Shown here piece after piece: positions 1 through 6,474 of a stretch of DNA of 29,215 nucleotides. The notes under the pieces are model-generated. The model was not told the origin of the DNA and made no database searches. It was given only the letters and a program-made list of their open reading frames with translations. The position numbers and the translations under genes are program-made. Source of the DNA: JBAYJS01 sp041664985 (lineage in GTDB: Bacteria > Patescibacteriota > Patescibacteriia > Buchananbacterales > UBA6539); assembly GCA_041664985.1 (NCBI GenBank), contig JBAYJS010000011.1, positions 1 to 29,215 on the forward strand, given 5' to 3'. Position 1 is the first letter of the stretch; every line of letters begins with the position of its first letter.

Positions 1-361
1 CAACTGAATGGGTATTAATGGCTTCTCTCTCTTTTGGTAAAAGCTTGCCATTTTTTAATAATATTTCTAGCGGTACTTCATTTTTACCAATATCATGCAA
101 AAGGCACGCCGTGACTAGAACTTCTTTATCTTCACTGGCTAATTCAATTCTTTCAGCGTAGGCTTCGGCTAATTTTGCCAAATCAATACTGTGTTTATAG
201 GATGATTCAAAATGACCTTCGGCTGAAGGTACATCTTCACGTTCTAAAAGTAAAAGCAATTTTTGATAGACTTCCGGCGTTTCAATAATCTGCCAAACAT
301 AAGGACTAACTTCAATCCCGTTACTTATCTCGGAAATTTCTGCCGTTAGATGGTCGCCCAT
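1..361 (-). CDS. HD-domain hydrolase, C-terminus cut by window edge
   Basis: Open frame from an ATG at 361-359 running off the window start, 120 codons visible. Residues 89-90 are the His-Asp pair in the motif LLHDIGKNEVP, followed by LEILLKNGKLLPKEREAI and then a Thr-His-Ser. This resembles the first metal-binding block and following helix of HD/HD-GYP phosphohydrolases, which use divalent metals to hydrolyse phosphate esters such as nucleotides or cyclic dinucleotides. The distal GYP part would lie outside the window, so c-di-GMP phosphodiesterase activity cannot be claimed. The preceding residues include SYKHSIDLAKLAEAYAERI, a typical helix carrying the first conserved His. The start lies 4 bases after the pcm stop, so it is probably the third gene of the uppP-pcm operon. 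The family call is firm; the substrate is unknown. Confidence 0.75.
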   Translation of the reverse strand, partial: MGDHLTAEISEISNGIEVSPYVWQIIETPEVYQKLLLLLEREDVPSAEGHFESSYKHSIDLAKLAEAYAERIELASEDKEVLVTACLLHDIGKNEVPLEILLKNGKLLPKEREAINTHSV

Positions 362-365
362 AAAT

Positions 366-977
366 TTATTCTTCAATTAGCGGTACAAACATAAAACCCG
401 GATAAATATACTCCTGGTAATCGATTTTGCCTATTTTTTCAATTAATCGCAAATCCTCGTCAGCTGTTGGAATTACCAGCCTGCCGCCGATTTTAAGCTG
501 ATCTTTTAAGGCTTTTGGAATCTCAAAGGCGGCGGCCGCAACCATAATCCTATCAAACGGCGCTTGGTTTGGCAACCCTTTTGTACCGTCTTGGCAAAAC
601 AATTCAACATTGGAAAAATTATATTTGGTAAGATTTTTACGACCGAATTTTTCAAGTTGCGGCAATCGTTCAATCCCGTAAACTTTTCCACTTGGACCGA
701 CAATTTCTGCCAAAAGCGCCGTTGACCAACCAGAGCCTGACCCGACATCGAGAATTTTTTGACCCAAATCTGGTTTCAAAAGTTCAAGCATAAAAGCTAC
801 CGTCAGCGGTTGGGAAATTGTTTGGCCATGACCGATTGGCAAAGGCTCATTGGTTGATTCCTGATCGGTTAAATCGGGTGGCAAAAAATCCTTGCGCTTA
901 ATTTTATAAAAAGCATCAATAATCGTAGGCGTTTTCAAATAGCCCTGACTGATTAATTGTTGGATTAATTCTTTCAT
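366..977 (-). CDS. pcm: Protein-L-isoaspartate O-methyltransferase
   Basis: S-adenosylmethionine-dependent enzyme that methylates L-isoaspartyl residues in damaged proteins so that they can revert to aspartate; cytoplasmic. From the chosen start the protein has 203 residues, close to the usual family length. The substrate-binding motif PIGHGQTISQP is at about 47-57 and the SAM-binding loop ILDVGSGSGWST at about 75-86, followed by an acidic residue in YGIER. The region DGTKGLPNQAPFDRIMVAAA matches motif II/III of the family. I chose the ATG at 977 because AAAGG lies just upstream and it begins 4 bases after the uppP stop. A TTG at 998 would extend the frame 7 codons into uppP and is less likely. 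It sits between uppP and an HD-domain gene in one operon. Confidence 0.93.
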   Translation of the reverse strand: MKELIQQLISQGYLKTPTIIDAFYKIKRKDFLPPDLTDQESTNEPLPIGHGQTISQPLTVAFMLELLKPDLGQKILDVGSGSGWSTALLAEIVGPSGKVYGIERLPQLEKFGRKNLTKYNFSNVELFCQDGTKGLPNQAPFDRIMVAAAAFEIPKALKDQLKIGGRLVIPTADEDLRLIEKIGKIDYQEYIYPGFMFVPLIEE

Positions 978-981
978 ATTT

Positions 982-1812
982 TTAACCTTTAAAACCAAAG
1001 GCTAATAAAAATAAAACCAAGATGCCTAAAATTAAGCGATAATAAACAAACACTTTAAGCGAATGATTTTTTAAAAATTTCAAAAAATACTTGATACATA
1101 AATAGCCGACCAGAGCTGAAACCAAAAAACCACTGGCCAAAATTAATAAATCGGAAAAATTAAAAGCCTGCATTTGGTACAAATCAAGCGTCTTTTTCCC
1201 GCCAGCCGCCAATACCGCCGGCACGGAAAGCAAAAAAGAAAATCGCGCCGCTTGGTCGCGTTTCAATTTTTGGCTTAAACCTGCTACAATAGTAATGCCG
1301 GATCGGGAAACGCCGGGGATTAAAGCAAAAGCCTGAGCCAAACCAATTAAAAATGCCTGGCCTAGATTTAATTGCTCCACGGTTTTTAACTTGGCAAAAT
1401 ATTTATCGGCAAAATAAAGTACCAAGCCAAATATCATAATGACCCAAGCCACTGACGCCGGATTGCGAAACAATGATTCAATTAAATCATCAAAAAAGTA
1501 ACCAAAAAATAAAGCCGGAATCGTAGCGATTAAAATATACCAAGCCAACCGCTGATTAGAATCATTTTTTAAATCCCATTTTCGAAAGCTGTTTAAAAAA
1601 GCGAAAAAATAACGCCACAAATCACTCCAGAAAAATATTAAAAGCGCCGCCAGAGTGCCCAGATGTAAAACCACATCAAACGAAAGATTATCCACAAAGT
1701 CAAAGCCGGTAAAATAATGGAACAAAAGCAAATGGCCGGAACTGGAAATCGGCAAAAATTCCGCTAAACCCTGAATTACACCGGCAAAAATTGAATAAAA
1801 AACATCAAGCAT
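982..1812 (-). CDS. uppP: Undecaprenyl-diphosphatase (UppP/BacA)
   Basis: Integral membrane phosphatase that converts undecaprenyl diphosphate to undecaprenyl phosphate, the carrier lipid used by MraY. The 276 residues match the family's usual length of about 270. The first catalytic motif, EFLPISSSGH, starts at Glu18, and the second, PGVSRSG, spans 166-172 with the catalytic Arg170. Several hydrophobic helices fill the rest, for example the segments around residues 50-62, 90-106 and 252-273. It is the first gene of a short minus-strand operon with pcm and the HD-domain gene. It connects functionally to the mur cluster further along the window, although it is not part of that operon. Confidence 0.97.
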   Translation of the reverse strand: MLDVFYSIFAGVIQGLAEFLPISSSGHLLLFHYFTGFDFVDNLSFDVVLHLGTLAALLIFFWSDLWRYFFAFLNSFRKWDLKNDSNQRLAWYILIATIPALFFGYFFDDLIESLFRNPASVAWVIMIFGLVLYFADKYFAKLKTVEQLNLGQAFLIGLAQAFALIPGVSRSGITIVAGLSQKLKRDQAARFSFLLSVPAVLAAGGKKTLDLYQMQAFNFSDLLILASGFLVSALVGYLCIKYFLKFLKNHSLKVFVYYRLILGILVLFLLAFGFKG

Positions 1813-1892
1813 AGTCTAATATATTATTATAAATAATTCACAATTTCTAATTTACCAAATAAAAATTGGGAATTGATAACTAAAATTGAATT
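1813..1892. promoter_or_regulatory. AT-rich divergent intergenic region, probable promoters
   Basis: Eighty bases separate two divergently transcribed membrane-phosphatase-type genes, so promoters for both must lie here or inside the flanking coding ends. On the minus strand a TATAAT hexamer reads at 1831-1826, which would start transcription only a few bases before the uppP ATG. No convincing -35 hexamer is visible for either direction, and neither gene has a clear ribosome binding site. Confidence 0.3.
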
Positions 1893-2321
1893 ATGGATCT
1901 GTCTTATATTATTATACCAGTTATCGTATTAATTACCAGCCAAACTTTAAAACTACTGACTGACGGCATTAAGGGCAATTTTGACCTAAAAAGCATGTTT
2001 ATCAGCTACGGCGGTATGCCCTCTTCCCACACCGCTTTTACGGTTTCTATCACCACTTTACTGGCCGTCAGACAGGGTTTGGATTCACCAATTTTTGCGT
2101 TGGCTTTGATTTTTACTTTATTAACAATTAGAGATGCCGTCGGCTTTAGAAATGTTTTAGGCAAACAAGCTCAGGCTTTAAACCGATTAATCAATCGTCT
2201 GCCGGAAACTGAGAAAAAAGATCTGTCGTCTTTTCGTGAACAAATGGGCCATAGTATTTTGGAAGTTATTGCCGGCGCTTTTTGGGGAATAATTTTAACT
2301 TATTTTTTAAGCTTATTATAA
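1893..2321 (+). CDS. DUF212 divergent PAP2-family membrane protein
   Basis: A 142-residue membrane protein of the DUF212/COG1963 group (YuiD-like), described as a divergent branch of the PAP2 acid phosphatase/haloperoxidase superfamily. The signature GGMPSSHTAFT at residues 40-50 supplies the Ser-His pair typical of PAP2 motif 2. The following TIRDAVGFRNVLGKQAQ block is characteristic of the family, as is the late MGHSILEVIAG, which supplies the second His. Hydrophobic helices lie at about 5-22, 52-80 and 121-142. Substrate and activity of the family are not established; a lipid phosphate is a reasonable guess. It shares a transcript with the small gene that starts 3 bases downstream. Confidence 0.88.
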   Translation: MDLSYIIIPVIVLITSQTLKLLTDGIKGNFDLKSMFISYGGMPSSHTAFTVSITTLLAVRQGLDSPIFALALIFTLLTIRDAVGFRNVLGKQAQALNRLINRLPETEKKDLSSFREQMGHSILEVIAGAFWGIILTYFLSLL

Positions 2322-2324
2322 ACT

Positions 2325-2534
2325 ATGCCGGAATTTGGATATGATTTACCAATAGAATTAACCGAAACCGAAGAATCGGAGCCGGAAAAAGCGCCGCTAG
2401 CAAAAAAACAAAATGGCCCGGAATCAAGTTTTTTATATCAGCTAGCTAGAAGAAAAGAAGATACTTTAAGACGATTTGAATGGGAAATGAGGAAAAAACA
2501 ATTGCCAGAAAATCCGGATAAAAAATCAAAATAA
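2325..2534 (+). CDS. Small charged hypothetical protein
   Basis: A 69-residue soluble protein starting with ATG 3 bases after the DUF212 gene stop and ending just before a strong terminator; the position supports translation as the second gene of that transcript. The first half is acidic (ELTETEESEPEKA). The second half is basic and probably helical (LARRKEDTLRRFEWEMRKKQ). No Cys residues or membrane segment are seen. I do not recognise a family. The charge pattern and coupling to a membrane protein would fit a small cytoplasmic accessory subunit, but that is only an inference. Confidence 0.6.
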   Translation: MPEFGYDLPIELTETEESEPEKAPLAKKQNGPESSFLYQLARRKEDTLRRFEWEMRKKQLPENPDKKSK

Positions 2535-2542
2535 TACTTAGT

Positions 2543-2603
2543 AAAAAAATAAGAAACTAAGAAATTAACCTTAATTTATTAGTTTCTTATTTTTTTATTT
2601 TCT
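2543..2603 (+). terminator. Rho-independent terminator after the DUF212 operon
   Basis: A perfect 18-base inverted repeat, 2543-2560 against 2579-2596, encloses an 18-base loop. The stem reads A7-TAAGAAACTAA on the left and its complement ending in T7 on the right, followed by more T-rich sequence. The AT-rich stem is unusual, but the perfect pairing and the T tract make it a good terminator. It isolates the DUF212 operon from the next gene. Confidence 0.8.
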
Positions 2604-2620
2604 TATTTTTAAATTCTAGG

Positions 2621-2649
2621 TTGACATTTAAGCTAAAATATGCTAAAAA
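2621..2649 (+). promoter_or_regulatory. Sigma70-type promoter of the isomerase-like gene
   Basis: TTGACA at 2621-2626 is a perfect -35 hexamer. After a 17-base spacer ending in TGC comes TAAAAA at 2644-2649 as the -10. It lies directly behind the upstream terminator, so the next gene appears to have a private transcription unit starting near 2656. Confidence 0.65.
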
Positions 2650-2659
2650 ATACACAGTA

Positions 2660-2704
2660 TTACTTGCAGTAAAAGTCTTGAAGACAACAGCCCTGGAAGT
2701 CCAG
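2660..2704 (+). promoter_or_regulatory. Leader with three small hairpins
   Basis: Three palindromes follow one another in the predicted 5' leader: TTACT-tgc-AGTAA (2660-2672), GTCTT-g-AAGAC (2675-2685, probably too tight a loop to close fully) and CTGG-aagt-CCAG (2694-2704 area). They end just before the AGGAGG ribosome binding site at 2711-2716. They may stabilise the mRNA or tune translation; no known riboswitch was recognised. Confidence 0.35.
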
Positions 2705-2721
2705 AGCGAAAGGAGGAGCGC

Positions 2722-3594
2722 GTGTTTTTTTCAGGAATTGCCGATGAAGCGGGTGCCGGCATTGGCACCCAAATCAAAGCCCACCAGGATCTGGGCTTTA
2801 CCAACATCGAGCTGCGCACTGTAGGCGGCGTGCCGATTTTGGCGCTGGAACCTGCGGTATTGGCTCGGGTGGTCTCGGAAATCCGGATGTCGGGCTTGAA
2901 AGTGCCGTGTCTGGACACCAAAATCGGCGACTGGTCGCGACCGATTACCGGAGATTTCCGAACCGATCGAGACGACCTGATCATGGCCATTCGGCTGGCC
3001 AGGACGCTGGAAATGGCTCACCCGCTGTTTCGGGTCATGAGCTGGCCCAACGATAAGGACAATCCCGTGTCCGAAGCCGATTGGCAGAAAGAAGCGGTGC
3101 GCCGGATGCGCAAGCTGGTCGAAATCGCCGAAGGTGAGGGTGTTGTCCTGGCTCACGAGAACTGCTCCGGCTGGGGCGGCATTAGTATGCAGAATAACTG
3201 CATCGTCATGGAAGCCATTGACAGCCCGGCGTTTAAGGTGCTGTTTGACACCGGCAATCCACCCACCTACGGCGCCAATTCGTGGGGCTGGTACCAACTG
3301 GTCAAAGACCAAATCGTGTACGTCCACATCAAGGACGCCAAATTCCGGCTCAACCAAGAAGCGCCGGAAGAGTACACCATGGCAGGCGACGGTGACGGTT
3401 ATGTCCGCGAAATCATCGCCGACTTGCTCTCCAGCGGCTACGATGGCGGGTTTTCCATCGAGCCGCACCTCGCGGCAGTCATCCACACGGGCCAAAAGGC
3501 CGATAAAGAACAGGCGCAATACGCCAGCTATATCCAGTCCGGCTTGCGGCTGCAAACCATCGTCTCCCAGATCAGGGGCGAAAAACACGACTGA
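2722..3594 (+). CDS. Sugar phosphate isomerase/epimerase-like TIM barrel protein
   Basis: A 290-residue member of the xylose isomerase-like TIM barrel superfamily (sugar phosphate isomerases/epimerases, related to endonuclease IV). The metal-ligand pattern of the superfamily is visible: Glu146 in VVLAHENCSGW, Asp176 in LFDTGNP, His202 in YVHIKDAK and Glu247 in GFSIEPH. An early Glu30 in FTNIELR is also in the expected place. The exact sugar substrate is not recognisable. GTG at 2722 is the start, 5 bases behind AGGAGG. The gene stands alone on the plus strand between two terminators with its own promoter. Its base composition and codon use (CTG, GGC, GCC, CGG favoured) are far richer in GC than the genes around it, suggesting horizontal acquisition. 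Confidence 0.88.
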   Translation: MFFSGIADEAGAGIGTQIKAHQDLGFTNIELRTVGGVPILALEPAVLARVVSEIRMSGLKVPCLDTKIGDWSRPITGDFRTDRDDLIMAIRLARTLEMAHPLFRVMSWPNDKDNPVSEADWQKEAVRRMRKLVEIAEGEGVVLAHENCSGWGGISMQNNCIVMEAIDSPAFKVLFDTGNPPTYGANSWGWYQLVKDQIVYVHIKDAKFRLNQEAPEEYTMAGDGDGYVREIIADLLSSGYDGGFSIEPHLAAVIHTGQKADKEQAQYASYIQSGLRLQTIVSQIRGEKHD

Positions 3595-3612
3595 CAAGTC
3601 GCTCATTAGCAC

Positions 3613-3650
3613 AACCCTGCTTTCCTTTTGGAAACGCAGGGTTCTTTTTT
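3613..3650 (+). terminator. Rho-independent terminator of the isomerase-like gene
   Basis: The stem AACCCTGC (3613-3620) pairs with GCAGGGTT (3636-3643), with an additional inner TTCC/GGAA pairing around a TTTT loop. It is followed by CTTTTTT to 3650. The T tract is on the plus strand only, so the hairpin serves this gene rather than the converging fpg. A short CGACT-gaca-AGTCG hairpin overlaps the stop codon just upstream (3588-3601). Confidence 0.9.
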
Positions 3651-3665
3651 ATTTAATTTGATAAA

Positions 3666-4568
3666 TTATTTTTGACAACTACGACAAAAATGCGTGCCCC
3701 GGCCGTTTAATTTAATTTTTTCAACCACTCCCCCACACCGTTTACATTTTTGGCCTTTGCGACCGTAAACTTTTAAATAAGGCACCATGCCGCCGGGCTG
3801 ACCGTTTAACTGAACATAAGTGTCAGCTGAGGTTCCTTTTTTGGCGATGGCAAATTTTAAAATTTCAGGAATACAACTAAATAGTTTTTTTATCTCTTCT
3901 GGTTTTAAAGACTTGGCTGTTCGCATTGGTAAAACTTTGGCGCAAAAACAGCTTTCATCAACGTAAATATTACCCAAACCGGAAATCAAAGCTTGATCCA
4001 ATAAAATCTGCTTGATTTTACGATTGGGATATTTTTTTAAAATCGTTTGAAAATACAAAAATGAAAATTCTTTAGTTAAAGGTTCCGGCCCGTGTTTTTC
4101 AATCATTTCAGCGACTCCCAAATCATTGACTAACCTGGCCCAACCAAATTTTCTCAAATCATTAAAAAATAATTTCGAACCATCAGTAAAATTTAAAATC
4201 AAATGAGTAAATTTATTCGGCAAATTATCCAAACCACCTTTCTGGGGGTGACCACCAACTACCAATGTCTTTTTTCTGATTTCTGACCTGCCTGCCGGTA
4301 GGCAGGCAGTCTGATCTCTAAAAATAAGTTGGCCGGTTAACTTTAGATGAATTAATAAAGCTAGCGGGCCGGCTAAATCCAAAATCAAAACTTTAGACTT
4401 TCGGTTAACGCCAATAATTTTTTTATTTTTAATTTTTGTTTGAAACTCTAAAACCGTCAAAGGTCTAACCATTTTTAACCAATTGCAAACAGCTGACTTA
4501 ATGGTTTTACCTTTAATCGCTTTTACCAATTCCCGGCGTAAAGTTTCAACTTCTGGCAGTTCCGGCAT
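3666..4568 (-). CDS. mutM: Formamidopyrimidine-DNA glycosylase
   Basis: Fpg/MutM removes oxidised purines such as 8-oxoguanine and nicks the abasic site by beta/delta elimination. The true start is the ATG at 4568, giving the invariant MPELPEVETLRREL with the catalytic N-terminal proline exposed after Met removal; the open frame continues upstream but would bury it. The helix-two-turn-helix block ISGLGNIYVDESCF is present. The C-terminal zinc finger is complete: CKRC, then FCRSC at the extreme C-terminus. At 300 residues it is longer than the common 270 or so, partly because of a loop at about 85-118 containing CLPAGR (89-94), encoded by an inserted palindromic repeat. It lies alone on the minus strand, head to head with the unknown 162-residue gene. 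Confidence 0.96.
   Translation of the reverse strand: MPELPEVETLRRELVKAIKGKTIKSAVCNWLKMVRPLTVLEFQTKIKNKKIIGVNRKSKVLILDLAGPLALLIHLKLTGQLIFRDQTACLPAGRSEIRKKTLVVGGHPQKGGLDNLPNKFTHLILNFTDGSKLFFNDLRKFGWARLVNDLGVAEMIEKHGPEPLTKEFSFLYFQTILKKYPNRKIKQILLDQALISGLGNIYVDESCFCAKVLPMRTAKSLKPEEIKKLFSCIPEILKFAIAKKGTSADTYVQLNGQPGGMVPYLKVYGRKGQKCKRCGGVVEKIKLNGRGTHFCRSCQK
4288..4309. repeat. Palindromic repeat inserted in frame in fpg
   Basis: CTGCCTGCC-ggta-GGCAGGCAG is a perfect 9-base inverted repeat with a 4-base loop. It is far richer in GC than the surrounding gene. On the minus strand it reads as Cys-Leu-Pro-Ala-Gly-Arg within Fpg. A diverged relative (GGCAGGCAGG core) lies between genes at 9473-9513. 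Repeats of this type are, to my knowledge, common in Parcubacteria genomes. Confidence 0.85.
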
Positions 4569-4570
4569 AT

Positions 4571-4599
4571 TTGACAAGGTTATTTTTAAGTAGTAATTT
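4571..4599 (+). promoter_or_regulatory. Probable promoter of the unknown 162-residue protein gene
   Basis: TTGACA at 4571-4576, 17-base spacer, then TAATTT at 4594-4599. A later TATATA at 4605-4610 is an alternative -10 but lacks a matching -35. The -35 begins only 2 bases from the fpg start codon, so the fpg 5' end and this promoter abut. Confidence 0.5.
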
Positions 4600-4659
4600 T
4601 GCTTTATATAGTGTTCCCTAAACCTCCACCCAAAACCCAACTCACGGAGGGGTACGACA

Positions 4660-5148
4660 ATGAATAAAATTGCAGTCGAAACATCGTCAGTTGTCATGGC
4701 CAGCCGGACAATTCACTGGATGATTGTCCTGTTACAAAACATGGGCATCCCTAGTATCCAAAAGCTGAAAGCCGGGCTTACCGCTTTGGAAGTCTTTGCC
4801 ACTAAACTTCCCGGCTACGAAACAACAGCCCAAGTGGCCGATGCCGTTGACGCTTTCTATCCTGACACGGTGCCGATTGAAGGTATTGAACCGGACAAGC
4901 TTTGGGTCCAAAATGGCGATCCGGACTCAATGATCAGATACCTCCAGATCATTAACATTACCGTTAACGGGTTAGTCAAACTACGGCAAGACTTACCGCC
5001 GTATTTTGTCAGCCAGATCGCCCAAGGCGTGCGTGAACTCAGTGAGTGGTACAAAGCCCTGAAAAAGGATGATGGCGACATCGGAAAGGAAATCGACTCG
5101 TTCTTTCCCAAAGAGCCACAAGAAGGCGACCAAGACTCCGAAACTTAA
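4660..5148 (+). CDS. Hypothetical protein, 162 residues, solitary cassette gene
   Basis: I do not recognise a family. The protein appears soluble and mostly helical, with no signal peptide, no clear membrane span and no Cys. The first 50 residues form amphipathic helices (ASRTIHWMIVLLQNMGI, then LKAGLTALEVFATKL). The middle has FYPDTVPIEGIEPDKLW, and the tail is acidic (PKEPQEGDQDSET). The start is secure: GGAGG at 4646-4650 lies 9 bases before ATG 4660. The gene has its own promoter and terminator, stands alone on the plus strand between two minus-strand genes, and is richer in GC than they are. The anti-Shine-Dalgarno-like CCTCC at 4623-4627 could pair with its ribosome binding site. Confidence 0.7.
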   Translation: MNKIAVETSSVVMASRTIHWMIVLLQNMGIPSIQKLKAGLTALEVFATKLPGYETTAQVADAVDAFYPDTVPIEGIEPDKLWVQNGDPDSMIRYLQIINITVNGLVKLRQDLPPYFVSQIAQGVRELSEWYKALKKDDGDIGKEIDSFFPKEPQEGDQDSET

Positions 5149-5163
5149 AGGAGTCTTTTTTTT
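5132..5163 (+). terminator. Terminator overlapping the stop codon of the 162-residue gene
   Basis: AAGACTCC (5132-5139) pairs perfectly with GGAGTCTT (5150-5157), and T8 runs through 5163. The left arm is coding sequence and the TAA stop (5146-5148) lies in the loop. The T tract ends inside the stop codon of the converging csaA-like gene. Confidence 0.88.
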
Positions 5164-5494
5164 AAAACATTTTATTGCCCAAAGGTATTTCTTTTTCCAA
5201 AGTTAATAAAACCACATCGCCGGCAGCATCAGCCAAGCCCAAAGTTAAAACTTCGGAAATAAACGGTCCGATTTGCTTTGGCGAAAAATTAACTACGGCA
5301 ATTATTTGTTTGCCAATCAAATCCGATTTTTTATAATGTTTGGTAATTTGGGCCGATGATTTTTTAATGCCAATTTCAGAACCAAAATCAATTTCAAGTT
5401 TATAGGCCGGTTTTTTGGCTTCCGGGAAATCCTCAGCCTTAATTATTTTACCGACGCGAATATCAATATTTTCAAAATCTTGATAAGTGATCAT
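5162..5494 (-). CDS. csaA: CsaA-like tRNA-binding domain protein
   Basis: A 110-residue stand-alone tRNA-binding OB-fold domain, the size expected for CsaA, a protein with reported chaperone-like activity that resembles the C-terminal domain of methionyl-tRNA synthetase. Typical elements are IDIRVGKIIKAEDFPEAKKP near the N-terminus, YKLEIDFGSEIGIKKSSAQI in the middle, and IAVVNFSPKQIGPFISEVLTLG toward the end. It overlaps the stop of the upstream oxidoreductase gene by 4 bases (ATGA), so the two are co-translated. An orphan MetRS-type domain acting in trans on tRNA is an alternative role. Confidence 0.88.
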   Translation of the reverse strand: MITYQDFENIDIRVGKIIKAEDFPEAKKPAYKLEIDFGSEIGIKKSSAQITKHYKKSDLIGKQIIAVVNFSPKQIGPFISEVLTLGLADAAGDVVLLTLEKEIPLGNKMF

Positions 5495-6471
5495 AATAAT
5501 GATTTAATCTCATTAATAATTTTTTCATCAATTTCTAAATATTTCTTTTTTAAATTATTCTGTCGATTTCTGTACGCCTGTTCACCGGGCAAAAATATTT
5601 CCTTTACTCCTTTAGCTTTACGAGAATGCTTGATTTCCTGCACCAATTTCGCCGTCCGATTTTTAAATTTTTTAACATCACCAAAAATTGAAGGATTAAT
5701 TATGATAAATAAAAAGCCGCGCTTATCTTCTTTTTGATCTTTGTCATCAAGATTAAACAAGGTTTTGGTTAATAATTCCAAACAAAAAGCTAAGCCAGAA
5801 CCTTTGTACCCGCCAAACGGCAACATCGCTCCACTCATTGCCTTGGCCGGATTAGTTGTCGGCTTACCGTTTGCATCAATGGCAATTCCCTGAGGCAAAA
5901 GCTGACCGAGTTTTTTTGCCAACCTGACTTTTCCCATGGCAATTTGAGCCGTAGCCATATCCAAAACGATCGGAAAATTATTGGCCGGAATTCCAATGGC
6001 TAAAGGATTAACACCTAAAATTGGATCAATTGAGCCGTACGGCGCGATTCTTGGTCCCCCGCCATAGTTTGTAATAATAGCAATCATATCCTGATTAGCG
6101 GCTTGTTTGGCATAAGTGCCAGGCATTAAATATGAATGCATGTTGTAAATACCCAACATGGCAATTCCCTGTTTTCTAGCTTTTTTAATAGTTAGATTAA
6201 CTGCGTCTTTACACACTAGTTGACCTAAGTTGTTTTTAGCGTCTACAAGGGTATAAGCCGGCTTATTTTTTTTAATAACCAGCTTAACTTTTTTATCACT
6301 TGCCGTTTTAGCACCAAACTTCGCAAATGCTGAAAATCCATGGCAAGTTATGCCGCTTAATTCAGCATCAAGATATTCCGCAAAAATCAATTCTCCGTCT
6401 TTTTTTGAAACACCATATTTTTCAAAAACCGCAAAACAAATTTTTTTAATTTCGGCAATAGTAATTTTCAT
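5491..6471 (-). CDS. Ldh2-family malate/lactate/ureidoglycolate-type dehydrogenase
   Basis: A 326-residue member of the Ldh2/YlbC family, NAD(P)-dependent 2-hydroxyacid oxidoreductases unrelated to classical lactate dehydrogenase. Family marks: His44 in SGITCHGFSAF (catalytic His region), LGVNPLAIGIP, IVLDMATAQIAMGKV, IDANGKPTTNPAKAMSGAMLPFGGYKG split over two strands, and GSGLAFCLELL. The family's usual length is about 340-360, so this copy is slightly short, mainly between the MGKV and LPQG segments. The substrate cannot be read from the sequence. It is followed by csaA in the same transcript and preceded 3 bases upstream by a small membrane protein gene. Confidence 0.87.
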   Translation of the reverse strand: MKITIAEIKKICFAVFEKYGVSKKDGELIFAEYLDAELSGITCHGFSAFAKFGAKTASDKKVKLVIKKNKPAYTLVDAKNNLGQLVCKDAVNLTIKKARKQGIAMLGIYNMHSYLMPGTYAKQAANQDMIAIITNYGGGPRIAPYGSIDPILGVNPLAIGIPANNFPIVLDMATAQIAMGKVRLAKKLGQLLPQGIAIDANGKPTTNPAKAMSGAMLPFGGYKGSGLAFCLELLTKTLFNLDDKDQKEDKRGFLFIIINPSIFGDVKKFKNRTAKLVQEIKHSRKAKGVKEIFLPGEQAYRNRQNNLKKKYLEIDEKIINEIKSLL

Positions 6472-6474
6472 AGT

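Noticed and set aside
978..998. TTG start extending pcm into uppP
   Set aside because: The ATG at 977 has a better ribosome site and normal spacing after the uppP stop.
2731..3612. A 293-codon minus-strand open frame opposite the isomerase-like gene
   Set aside because: It is the mirror of a GC-rich gene with clear metal-ligand motifs on the plus strand; its product has no recognisable motif and no ribosome site.
3613..3650. Terminators of the cassette genes serving the converging minus-strand genes as well
   Set aside because: The T tracts follow the stem only on the plus strand; on the minus strand no T run follows the hairpins.
4569..4697. Upstream extension of fpg by 43 codons
   Set aside because: The catalytic proline must follow the initiator Met; the extension overlaps the divergent gene's promoter and start.
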